A stretch of DNA of 64,000 nt from Proteinivorax tanatarense (lineage in GTDB: Bacteria > Bacillota > Proteinivoracia > Proteinivoracales > Proteinivoracaceae), in assembly GCF_040267685.1 (NCBI RefSeq), contig NZ_CP158367.1, positions 620,001-684,000 on the forward strand, read 5' to 3'. The position numbers and the translations under genes were made by a program. The notes beneath the pieces were generated by a model. That model searched no databases. It was not told where the DNA came from and saw only the letters and a list, made by a program, of their open reading frames with translations. Below, piece after piece: positions 56,726 to 64,000 of the stretch (position 1 is the first letter of the stretch; every line of letters starts with the position of its first letter).

Positions 56726-57418
56726 ATGCTAGATCTTTTTAAGCTTTACAATATTAGCTTTTATAAAGATATGAAAGATATAATATTAGCCTATGGTTTG
56801 CTTTATGGACTTAACATAATGGGGGCTGTGTTGTTATATTTAGACTTGCAGCAAGTTAGTGCAATTTCAGAGTTGTGGTTTAAGACTTTTTTTACTTTTT
56901 TGACTTTGCATTTGTTTTGTATGACCTTAGCTCCTTCAAACATTTTAGATTTTGATATAACCAAAAGCAAAACAAATAAGGCAGCATCAGGAGTTTTGGA
57001 AAATATTTTACCTGTTGGACGAAAGAATTTTTTGATTAATAGAATATTAGCAACTTTTTGCTCTGCGATTGTTATGGGGGTGCTGCTAGTTTTACCTTTT
57101 ATATTTGTATCAGCTTTACTTAAAGTAAATGGAATGGGAGTTAGTGTTGAATTTTTAAAAGGATTATTTAGCATGCTTATGTTAATAATTTTTGGAGCAC
57201 TAATATTTTGCATGCTAACTGTCTTATATCATAAAAAAAGAGGGATGATGGGTTTAGGGTATTCAATATATAGTATTTCTACATTTTTGCTGATACGAGA
57301 AGAACTCTTATTAAGTCATGGTATGTGGTTATTAGGACCTTTATTTATGTTATTGATAACATTGGTATTATATAAATATGCAGCTAAAAAAGTTTATCAA
57401 ATAGACATCTGTCAGTAA
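56726..57418 (+). CDS. ABC-2-type membrane protein of the YtrB-like exporter
   Basis: 230 aa with about six hydrophobic segments (starting near residues 20, 47, 105, 140, 165 and 195) and short polar loops. The cytoplasmic loop KSKTNKAASGVLENILPVGR, with the VLENILPVGRK block, is typical of permeases whose ATPase is encoded next door. RBS GAGAGGAG. Exact family not resolved. Confidence 0.7.
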   Translation: MLDLFKLYNISFYKDMKDIILAYGLLYGLNIMGAVLLYLDLQQVSAISELWFKTFFTFLTLHLFCMTLAPSNILDFDITKSKTNKAASGVLENILPVGRKNFLINRILATFCSAIVMGVLLVLPFIFVSALLKVNGMGVSVEFLKGLFSMLMLIIFGALIFCMLTVLYHKKRGMMGLGYSIYSISTFLLIREELLLSHGMWLLGPLFMLLITLVLYKYAAKKVYQIDICQ

Positions 57419-57431
57419 GGAGGTGAGTAAG

Positions 57432-58052
57432 TTGATTAGCCGTTCAAAGCTATATTTCGAGCATATATACTCCATATATATGCCTGCGTGGCTAGGTTTG
57501 TTGGGAACAGTGGGGTTGATTTTAGGGATAAGTTCCATTGAGCCAGTCCTTTTTGTGCCATATATAGTTTTTATTACTCTTATGAACATAAAAGAGAGTG
57601 AGCTTATATTTTATCTTAGCAAAGACTTGATTAGAGTTTTACCTGTAAACAAAAAAGAAGTTTCCACAACAATTATTAAAACCTTTCTATTTTCGATGTT
57701 TTTGGGTGGAGTTGTTAACATTTTTAATTTTCTTATTGCTCTACATAAAGGAGTTATTGAAGATCCAACTGTTATTATGTCATTTATATGTATAGGTTTG
57801 CCGCTAATTATTTGTGGAACATTTATTGTTTTACCTAATGCAATATTTAAGGCAAAGAATATATGGAAAAACATTTTTAGTTATGCTATAAGTTTTACAG
57901 GATTAGTTTTAGGCACACTTTTAGAGTTGTTTTTACCCTTAGTTGTTATACTTGCTTTGTCTGTTATATGCTATATGTTGGCAGCTTTAACGGTGATAAA
58001 AGCTTATAAAAAAATAATTTTACATCTACAAAACGAAAATTTTAAAATCTAG
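57432..58052 (+). CDS. Membrane protein of the YtrB-like exporter
   Basis: 206 aa. Polytopic, about six spans, with a cytoplasmic loop ELIFYLSKDLIRVLPVNKKEVST resembling the L-P-V-x-K motif of the previous gene, so the two are probably related permease halves. TTG at 57432 chosen because GGAGG is 7 nt upstream; a GTG at 57423 overlaps the RBS. Same operon. Confidence 0.65.
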   Translation: MISRSKLYFEHIYSIYMPAWLGLLGTVGLILGISSIEPVLFVPYIVFITLMNIKESELIFYLSKDLIRVLPVNKKEVSTTIIKTFLFSMFLGGVVNIFNFLIALHKGVIEDPTVIMSFICIGLPLIICGTFIVLPNAIFKAKNIWKNIFSYAISFTGLVLGTLLELFLPLVVILALSVICYMLAALTVIKAYKKIILHLQNENFKI

Positions 58053-58062
58053 GAGGAAAAAT

Positions 58063-58893
58063 ATGAAAAATATACTAAAGACGATTTGGAATGTACTTAA
58101 ATATATGCTTATACACGTAGGTTTGCAGATTATATACTTTATCCCTGTTTCGTTTATAGTAGGGATAAGATTAGGGATACAGGGTGTTGAAAACTTTGAA
58201 GATCAATATGCGGAAGCTATAGCAAAACATATTCCTATTTCTTTGATTTTTGCCGGTGTAGGCGCCTTACTTATTTATAGATGGATGCTTAATAGAAAAG
58301 GTATTAGTTTCTCTAAGGCATGCAGGTTTAACAAACTTTCATTAGATAAGATTGTGGTTTCTTTGATGGCAGGAATGTCATGTTTATATGTATCGGCCGC
58401 TATCATTTCGTTTTTTTCAGAAAGTAAAGTAGATTCACATGTGGAAAATATGGCTTCTTTGGAACAGGGGGGAATGCTGCTATTTTTTATAACTGTAGGG
58501 ATTATGGCGCCTATAATAGAAGAAGTTATATTTAGAGGGTTAATATTTGATGAGTTAAGGGGAAAAGTAGGCATGTTTGCAGTAATTATCATACAAGCAT
58601 TTTTGTTTGGGCTTTATCATCTTAATATTGTTCAAGGAACTTATGCTTTTGTATTAGGGATATTTTTGGGGCTGTCATTACTTTGGACCGGTTCGATATG
58701 GGCACCTATATTGATTCATGCAGGGAATAACATTCTTTCTGTAGGTGTAACTATACTTCCTTTCGGTCATTATTTTGAACATGGTGCAGTGATGTTATTT
58801 GCGCTATTCATTGTTTTCCCATTTTCTGTATGGTATTTATATAAAAATAGGGTAGGCACTGTAAAGTTTGAAGAGGAAAGCTTGAGAGGATAA
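58063..58893 (+). CDS. CPBP-family intramembrane metalloprotease
   Basis: 276 aa, seven or eight membrane spans. CPBP (Abi/CaaX-like) motifs: EEVIFRGLIFDEL (EExxxR), FGLYHLN, and HAGNNILS, which provide the glutamate and histidine ligands. Such proteases accompany bacteriocin or peptide ABC systems and may handle or confer immunity to a peptide (inference). RBS AGGAGG. Last gene of the GntR-led operon. Confidence 0.88.
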   Translation: MKNILKTIWNVLKYMLIHVGLQIIYFIPVSFIVGIRLGIQGVENFEDQYAEAIAKHIPISLIFAGVGALLIYRWMLNRKGISFSKACRFNKLSLDKIVVSLMAGMSCLYVSAAIISFFSESKVDSHVENMASLEQGGMLLFFITVGIMAPIIEEVIFRGLIFDELRGKVGMFAVIIIQAFLFGLYHLNIVQGTYAFVLGIFLGLSLLWTGSIWAPILIHAGNNILSVGVTILPFGHYFEHGAVMLFALFIVFPFSVWYLYKNRVGTVKFEEESLRG

Positions 58894-59011
58894 AAAAGCT
58901 AGACTGTTAAAATAGTGGCAATAATTAAGAGTGTCGAAGGGTTAATGTGCAACTTAGAATTAAAGAGTTTCATATAAATTTTAAAAAACATACTAGAAAT
59001 GAGGTGTTTGC

Positions 59012-59926
59012 ATGAAATTGCAATTAAATGATGTATATAAGTCTTTTGGAGATACAGAAGTTCTTCATGGTATATCTTTTAATGTTGAAAGCGGAAAAGC
59101 TTTGGGGTTTTTAGGAAGAAATGGTGCAGGAAAAACCACTACCATTAGAATCCTCATGAATTTATTTAAAGCTAACAGAGGTGAAATATTATTAGATGGA
59201 AAAAAGTTTATAGCTAATGAACATCAAATAGGATATTTGCCGGAGGAGCGAGGTCTGTACCCCAAAAAGAAAGTTTTGGATCAGGTGATGTATTTTGGGC
59301 AACTTAGGGGATTGAGTAAAAAACAAGCTAAAGAGAATTCTATGGCTTGGTTAAAGAGGCTTGGCGTGGAAATGTATAGCAACAAAAAGCTTGAAACTCT
59401 TTCTAAAGGAAACCAACAAAAAGTGCAATTGGCTCAAACCTTTGTTTGCAATCCAGATATAGTAATTTTAGATGAACCCTTTAGTGGGTTAGATCCAGTA
59501 AACTCTCAGGTGCTTAAGGAGATAATAAGAGAACAAATAGAGCAGAAGAAACTTGTGATTTTTTCTAGTCATCAGATGAATTATATTGAAGAGTTTTGTG
59601 AAAATATTGCTTTGATTAACGAAGGAGAAATTGTGCTTAAGGGTGATTTAAAGAAGATTAAACGGGACTATGGTATGAATAGGCTAACTGTTAGTGTAAT
59701 AGGGCAATCTTCTTTGGAGTTAGAAAAGATATTTAATGAGGAAATTAGCGGGATAGCTAAAGTTGTAGATAATAAAGGAAAGTACCTTATTATTGAGCTA
59801 GAAACTGGTAAGGCGAAACAGGATTTACTTAATAAAATGTTCCAGTTAGGATTAGATATTGAAAGGTTTTCAATATATGAGCCGACACTAGAAGATATAT
59901 TTGTTAAAAAGGTAGGTGAAAATTAA
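59012..59926 (+). CDS. ABC transporter ATPase (NatA/YhaQ-like)
   Basis: 304 aa. Walker A GRNGAGKTT, signature LSKGNQQKVQLAQTF, Walker B IVILDEPFSGLDPVN, switch SSHQMNYIEEFC, and a C-terminal domain of about 80 residues (EPTLEDIFVKKVGEN) typical of YhaQ/NatA. RBS GAGGTG. Its stop overlaps the start of the permease gene, so the two are coupled. Confidence 0.92.
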   Translation: MKLQLNDVYKSFGDTEVLHGISFNVESGKALGFLGRNGAGKTTTIRILMNLFKANRGEILLDGKKFIANEHQIGYLPEERGLYPKKKVLDQVMYFGQLRGLSKKQAKENSMAWLKRLGVEMYSNKKLETLSKGNQQKVQLAQTFVCNPDIVILDEPFSGLDPVNSQVLKEIIREQIEQKKLVIFSSHQMNYIEEFCENIALINEGEIVLKGDLKKIKRDYGMNRLTVSVIGQSSLELEKIFNEEISGIAKVVDNKGKYLIIELETGKAKQDLLNKMFQLGLDIERFSIYEPTLEDIFVKKVGEN

Positions 59927-61158
59927 TGAAAAACTTTTTTACTGTAGTAAATTTTGAGCTTATGAATTTTGTTAAAAACAAGGCTTTTATATTATCTACT
60001 GCTATTATTTGTTTATTATTAACTATTGGATTATCAATGCCTACTATAATTGATGCTTTTCCTAGCTTTGATTCATCTACTGATAAAGAAACCCCATCGG
60101 TGCAAAGAGACTATGGCTATGTAAATAAAGATGGAGTTGTAAGCAATATAGATGATTTGAAGAATAACTTCAGTGCGGGTAGTCTTGTCGAGTTTGAAAG
60201 CAAAGAAGAACTAGAAAAAGCTGTTATTGCAAATGAAGTGGAATCTGGCTATGTTATATATTCACCCACCAGCTATTTGCATATTGTTGAAAACAATGAG
60301 TTGTGGAATGAAGATATTATGGCTTTTGAAAGAGCGTTATCTGAATCATATAGAATTAAGGGATTTGAAGAGAAAGGGATAGATTACGAACAAGTTCAGC
60401 AACTAGTGTCTGTTAATTTATTTTCAGATACAAAAATTCTAGGGACTGATAGTGCTGCAAATTATATGTATACCTATATTTTGACTTTTGCTTTATATTT
60501 TATAATTATAATATATGGTCAATTTGTAGCTACTTCTATAGCTAGCGAAAAGAGTAATAGGGCGATGGAAGTTTTGGTAACTAGTACCGACAGTAGAAAT
60601 TTAATTTTTGGCAAAGTTATTGGAGGGGCACTAGCTGGAGCAATTCAGTTTAGCCTTGTTGTCGCCACGGCTCTTTCAGTTTATGAACTTAATGCTGGTG
60701 CTTGGGAGAATAGATTGGATTTTATTTTTAAAATACCTTATGATGTATTATTATTGTTTTCGGTGTTTGGCATATTAGGGTACTTATTTTACTTATTTAT
60801 TTTTGGCGCTTTGGGTGCTCTGGTTTCTAGGACAGAGGATGTTAACACCAGCTCTACGCCTATAACTATAATTTTTGTAGCGGTATTTTTTATATCTGTA
60901 ATGGGGATGCAAGATACTGAGGGGATTTTGATAAAGGTAGCTTCTTTTATTCCTTTTAGTTCGTTTATGGCTATGTTTGTAAGAGTATCTATGGGGTCAG
61001 TATCCAATTTAGAAGTTATAATTTCTCTTTCTATATTGCTGATTAGTACAGTAATCGTGGGACTTTTAGCCTCAAAGATTTATCGTTTAGGCACACTCAT
61101 GTATGGCAACCCAATTAAGTTGACTCGAGCACTAAAATTACTGGCTAAAAAGCAGTAA
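59926..61158 (+). CDS. ABC-2 permease (NatB/YhaP-like)
   Basis: 410 aa. One N-terminal span (residues 18-38), a large extracellular domain (40-165) and five or six spans after residue 170. ASEKSNRAMEVLVTSTDSRNLIFGKVIGG is the conserved cytoplasmic loop of ABC-2 NatB/YhaP permeases. Partner of the preceding ATPase; Na+ or drug/peptide export is plausible but not shown. Confidence 0.9.
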   Translation: MKNFFTVVNFELMNFVKNKAFILSTAIICLLLTIGLSMPTIIDAFPSFDSSTDKETPSVQRDYGYVNKDGVVSNIDDLKNNFSAGSLVEFESKEELEKAVIANEVESGYVIYSPTSYLHIVENNELWNEDIMAFERALSESYRIKGFEEKGIDYEQVQQLVSVNLFSDTKILGTDSAANYMYTYILTFALYFIIIIYGQFVATSIASEKSNRAMEVLVTSTDSRNLIFGKVIGGALAGAIQFSLVVATALSVYELNAGAWENRLDFIFKIPYDVLLLFSVFGILGYLFYLFIFGALGALVSRTEDVNTSSTPITIIFVAVFFISVMGMQDTEGILIKVASFIPFSSFMAMFVRVSMGSVSNLEVIISLSILLISTVIVGLLASKIYRLGTLMYGNPIKLTRALKLLAKKQ

Positions 61159-61173
61159 AATAAAGTATTAATT

Positions 61174-61225
61174 TAAACAAGCTAAAGGCATTAGTCAGCA
61201 AGACTGATGCTTTTAGCTTGTTTTG
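61174..61225 (+). terminator. Terminator after the NatAB-like pair
   Basis: AAACAAGCTAAA and GCATTAGTC pair with GACTGATGC and TTTAGCTTGTTTT. Confidence 0.8.
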
Positions 61226-61304
61226 TGTAATAACAGTTTTATACTTACAGGATGTAATAAAGATGATACAATTAATAAAGAGAGAGTTTTAGGAGGTGTA
61301 ATAG

Positions 61305-62177
61305 ATTAAGATTATAATGTGTTTGTTGATGTTGACTATACTTTCTGGATGTTTCAACGGTAGTACCGATTATATAGTTGAAGAATGTGAGGGAGAACTA
61401 AAACAGGATAATGAGCTTACTGGTAAAAAAGAGGAACATAGCAAGCCTAATCATATAGATTACCCAACTCTTAAAGAAGAGATAGTTAATAAATATGCTG
61501 ATGTTGAGCCAAAACATTGGGGGGAAAACATTGATGGCGTTATAACAGAAATTAATGCTGATAAAAAAGTAATTGCGTTGACTTTTGATGCTTGTGATGG
61601 AGAGCCAAATGGCTATGATAGCGAGTTAATTAATTTTTTGAAAAAGGAGAAAATACCGGCTACCTTATTTGTAAGTGGGGAGTGGATAAAAAAAAATCAA
61701 GATACATTTTTACAGTTAGCTGAAAATCCCCTATTTGAAATAGCGAACCATGGCTATAAGCATAGGCCACTGTCTGTTAGCGGTAAGTCTATTTATAACA
61801 TCTCAGGAACGGAGAGTGTGGAAGAAGTTTTTGAAGAAATCTATAACAACCAAATGTTAATAAAAGAACTGACAGGTGATACACCTAATTATTTTAGATC
61901 TGGCACTGCTTATTATGATGATGTTGCAATCAAAATTCTTAATGATCTAGACTTAAAACCAGTAAACTACAATATTCTAGGAGATGCTGGAGGCACTTTT
62001 ACTAAGGAGCAAATTTTTTATTCATTAAAGAATGCTTCAAAAGGTTCAATAATATTATTTCATATGAACCAGCCTAACTCGCCTATCGCCGAAGGAGTGA
62101 AAGAAGGGGTTTTGTACTTAAAAGAACAAGGATTCCAGTTTATAAAGCTTAGTGATTATCATAAATATCTACAGTAA
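61305..62177 (+). CDS. Polysaccharide deacetylase, lipoprotein
   Basis: 290 aa. The signal peptide ends in lipobox LSGC. NodB homology: IALTFDACDG (motif 1, with AC for the usual DG), NHGYKHRP (zinc histidines), YFRSGTAYYD and a late ILFHMNQ. Likely deacetylates cell-wall sugar. Start: the first ATG (61317) lies 20 nt after GGAGG, but an ATT at 61305 has 8-nt spacing and gives a proper MKIIMCLLMLTILSGC signal; an in-frame stop precedes it. ATT start inferred. Confidence 0.85.
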   Translation: MKIIMCLLMLTILSGCFNGSTDYIVEECEGELKQDNELTGKKEEHSKPNHIDYPTLKEEIVNKYADVEPKHWGENIDGVITEINADKKVIALTFDACDGEPNGYDSELINFLKKEKIPATLFVSGEWIKKNQDTFLQLAENPLFEIANHGYKHRPLSVSGKSIYNISGTESVEEVFEEIYNNQMLIKELTGDTPNYFRSGTAYYDDVAIKILNDLDLKPVNYNILGDAGGTFTKEQIFYSLKNASKGSIILFHMNQPNSPIAEGVKEGVLYLKEQGFQFIKLSDYHKYLQ

Positions 62178-62181
62178 GCTA

Positions 62182-62955
62182 CTAAAAGTTGTTATTTTTT
62201 CTTTTTTGAATTTTAGTTTTGAGTTCTTCGATGATATTTTTAAACTTTTTTGATTTAAGTGTAGGGTAGTTTGCTAACCATGTTCTTTGTCTACTATTTA
62301 TTCTATCTACTAGCTTTGCTTGTAATGAACGCAGTTTTTTGTTTCTTTTTTGCAATTTTTTTATAGCCAGCTTTTTGACTTTTTCATTTTTTACTAGGGC
62401 TATATTTTCTTTAAGTTCCTTTGTTGTAGATTGGAACTCTGCCAATATCTTTTTAAAGTGCACCATGTTGTTAATAGTTATAACGGCATCCAGCACCAAA
62501 ATAAAAGTTATTGCTATAAGTATGAAGTTTGTTAAACCTGCAGAAATGAAACTCCACAGATTTTCCACCAGAGGGTGAGCGAAATTCAGAAAAAAAATCG
62601 TCAATATTCCCCAGTATAAAGAAAATTTTAAGCATACATAACCCCATAGATTAAATTTATCTTCTGAATAATCCCACCAGCGAGTGTCAAATAGGTATTC
62701 CAACAAAAATCCTGTTATCAGCTCCATAATGGACGCAATGATAAAGCCGCCTATAAATAAGGTGAAAATATTTTCCTTTAATGGAGATAGAAGCATAACT
62801 ATAAAAACAGCAGAGCTGCCATAAATAGGACATACAGGACCGTGTAAAAAACCTCTGTTTACGAATCGTTTTTGTTTTTTGAAATGATAAATAACTTCTA
62901 AGGTCCAACCTATAAACGAATAGACAATAAAATAAAAAAATATTTCTTGTAAAAT
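62182..62955 (-). CDS. PF06541-type membrane protein (putative ABC transporter permease)
   Basis: 257 aa. Family signature blocks: YFIVYSFIGWTLEVIYHF, RFVNRGFLHGPVCPIYG, and TRWWDYSEDKFNLWGYVCLK. These are followed by hydrophobic spans and a basic C-terminal region with coiled-coil character (residues 175-257). The first ATG (62796) would cut off the conserved N-terminus; the frame is open upstream, and GGGAGGG with 6-nt spacing points to an ATT start at 62955 (inference). Function not established despite the database name. Confidence 0.75.
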   Translation of the reverse strand: MLQEIFFYFIVYSFIGWTLEVIYHFKKQKRFVNRGFLHGPVCPIYGSSAVFIVMLLSPLKENIFTLFIGGFIIASIMELITGFLLEYLFDTRWWDYSEDKFNLWGYVCLKFSLYWGILTIFFLNFAHPLVENLWSFISAGLTNFILIAITFILVLDAVITINNMVHFKKILAEFQSTTKELKENIALVKNEKVKKLAIKKLQKRNKKLRSLQAKLVDRINSRQRTWLANYPTLKSKKFKNIIEELKTKIQKRKNNNF

Positions 62956-63369
62956 TTTTATCCCTCCCAGAAAAAATTGGTTATTGCGGAAATTATAAGT
63001 TTTAACTAAGCTCTTGTTCTAGCCATGAAGAATAGAATAACTTATTACTTGTGTTACTTATATACTATTCTGCACTAAATTAAGTTATGTGGCAATTAAC
63101 TTTACTATCAAAAAGTGAAACTTTTTAAACTGTTTTACGTCTATATATGTAAATGGAGTAAAAAGTTATGGAATCTCCAGGGGATTTTAATAAATGAACC
63201 AACTTAACTAATGCAAAACGCCCAGATTGTCAACTAATATTCACCTTCGGTGCAAAATGAACTAGGTATTTGGGAGAAAACCTTTGAAATTATACATAAA
63301 AACGCTGTTAGTTCAGGTGTTGTACAGCTTTGCAGTCACCTATGATCAAAGTTATAGGGAGGGAAAATT
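62956..63369. other. Gene-free region
   Basis: Nothing supported: AT-rich, stops on both strands. GGGAGGG near 63357 is the RBS of the following gene. Confidence 0.5.
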
Positions 63370-64000
63370 TTGAGAGATTTTCAAAATGTCCTTATTGAGA
63401 ATAACACGACTAGAACCATTTTAATTTTTTTGCTATTGGTAGCTACCTTTGGACTGGTATATTTAACAAGTAAATTCTATGTAGTTGATGTCTCTGTAGC
63501 TGTTGAACCAGAAGGGACAGGTGAGGTGCATGGAACTGGTATATATGAAAAAGGGGAAACAGTTAATTTGAAGGTAATCCCTAAAGATGGTTATGGCCTA
63601 TATAAATGGACAGAAGAGAATCAAATAGAGCTTAAGGAAGAATTTGTAGATGTAAAGCTAAAAGATTATGAGCGACCGACAATGTACTCTTTGACATCTA
63701 ATAAAAATAGAGATTTAACTGCACATTTTTCTCCTTTGGTAGATTTGGAGGATAAAGGGCTTTCTAATGACTTAAAAAGAAGTTTTAACAATCAACGTAA
63801 TATTAATGGTTGGTACTGTACAGAAAACTTAACTTTAGCACATTTGGAGCACTTAGAACATATACAATTGAGTAGACATATAAGAATAGAAGATGAAGAT
63901 TTTTTTACAAAGGTACCTAATGCTAAAAGTCTAACTTTAGAAGGTACCAATCTTGATTTGAGTATTTTAAAAAGGTATCCTAACATAAAAAGTTTAACTA
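63370..64000 (+). CDS. Surface protein with InlB-type repeat and LRR-like region (3' end outside window)
   Basis: Partial; the first 210 residues are present. TTG start with GGGAGGG about 6 nt upstream; no ATG is usable. A single membrane anchor (residues 17-37) is followed by a divergent InlB B-repeat module (VAVEPEGTGEVHGTGIYEKG, then YGLYKW), a spacer, and from about residue 140 leucine-spaced repeats (LTLAHLEHLEHIQLS, AKSLTLEGTNLDLSIL) like leucine-rich repeats. Probably cell-surface adhesion or binding (inference). Confidence 0.7.
   Translation, partial: MRDFQNVLIENNTTRTILIFLLLVATFGLVYLTSKFYVVDVSVAVEPEGTGEVHGTGIYEKGETVNLKVIPKDGYGLYKWTEENQIELKEEFVDVKLKDYERPTMYSLTSNKNRDLTAHFSPLVDLEDKGLSNDLKRSFNNQRNINGWYCTENLTLAHLEHLEHIQLSRHIRIEDEDFFTKVPNAKSLTLEGTNLDLSILKRYPNIKSLT

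Noticed and set aside
62687-62908. 73-codon minus-strand ORF overlapping the start of the PF06541 gene
   Set aside because: It is a shadow frame; the family motifs (YSFIGWTLEV, RFVNRGFLHG) are in the frame of the 62182-62955 gene.

Overview
This window is a low-GC Firmicutes (Clostridia-type) chromosome segment. Indications are near-universal AGGAGG-type ribosome binding sites with frequent TTG/GTG starts, RpoD-type promoters, many hairpin-plus-T-run terminators, an FMN riboswitch, a tmRNA and SigO/YvrJ-like genes. An anaerobic, amino-acid-using and probably alkaliphilic lifestyle is suggested by tyrosine phenol-lyase, a very acidic pentahaem nitrite reductase exported next to its own cytochrome c assembly genes, and ABC peptide or metal transport. 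A relative of Anaerobranca/Proteinivorax/Natranaerobius is a guess, not a demonstration.

Layout. 1-7.3 kb: 3' end of an IleRS2-type isoleucyl-tRNA synthetase, pdxS, a small DUF2325 gene behind a sigma-A promoter and a Fur-box-like site, and the riboflavin operon ribD-ribE-ribBA-ribH (minus strand) with promoter, FMN aptamer and terminator. 7.3-12.5 kb: a DUF4153 membrane protein, then resB-resC-nrfA. 12.5-21 kb: a 1022-aa GNAT fusion behind a small leader ORF and hairpin, a complete ISLre2-type element, an esterase, a beta-carbonic anhydrase, an HD-domain protein and a protein that looks like an M1 aminopeptidase without its zinc ligands. 21-25.3 kb: rnr, smpB and ssrA (trans-translation and RNA decay), followed about 1 kb later by a shrunken, diverged ssrA-like copy. 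25.4-28.2 kb: a nitrate/sulfonate-type ABC importer.

28.2-34 kb is a scrambled accessory region: IS21 and IS3 relics, an alternative sigma factor of the SigO (YvrI) type broken by one in-frame stop codon, its RsoA-like partner plus a fragment of a second copy, YvrJ, and an interrupted hypothetical gene. Two of these genes share an exact two-box promoter-like motif. 34.4-42.6 kb: a ferredoxin divergent from a Crp/Fnr regulator, then a six-gene peptide/nickel-type ABC operon ending in a methyltransferase. 42.8-48.5 kb: a CsoR-type repressor, a YheO-like regulator divergent from tyrosine phenol-lyase, and glpF-glpK preceded by a near-perfect sigma-54 promoter.

49.3-55 kb: a serine hydrolase with a decayed paralogue, an M81 (MlrC) metallopeptidase, and a two-gene operon of unrecognised proteins whose second gene appears to continue in another frame exactly at an A9 tract. 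55.4-61.2 kb: a YtrA-like GntR repressor with a 19-bp inverted-repeat operator, YtrB-like ABC genes, a CPBP protease, and a second NatAB/YhaQP-like exporter. 61.3-64 kb: a lipoprotein polysaccharide deacetylase, a PF06541 membrane protein (both seem to use ATT starts) and the start of an InlB-repeat/LRR surface protein cut by the window edge.
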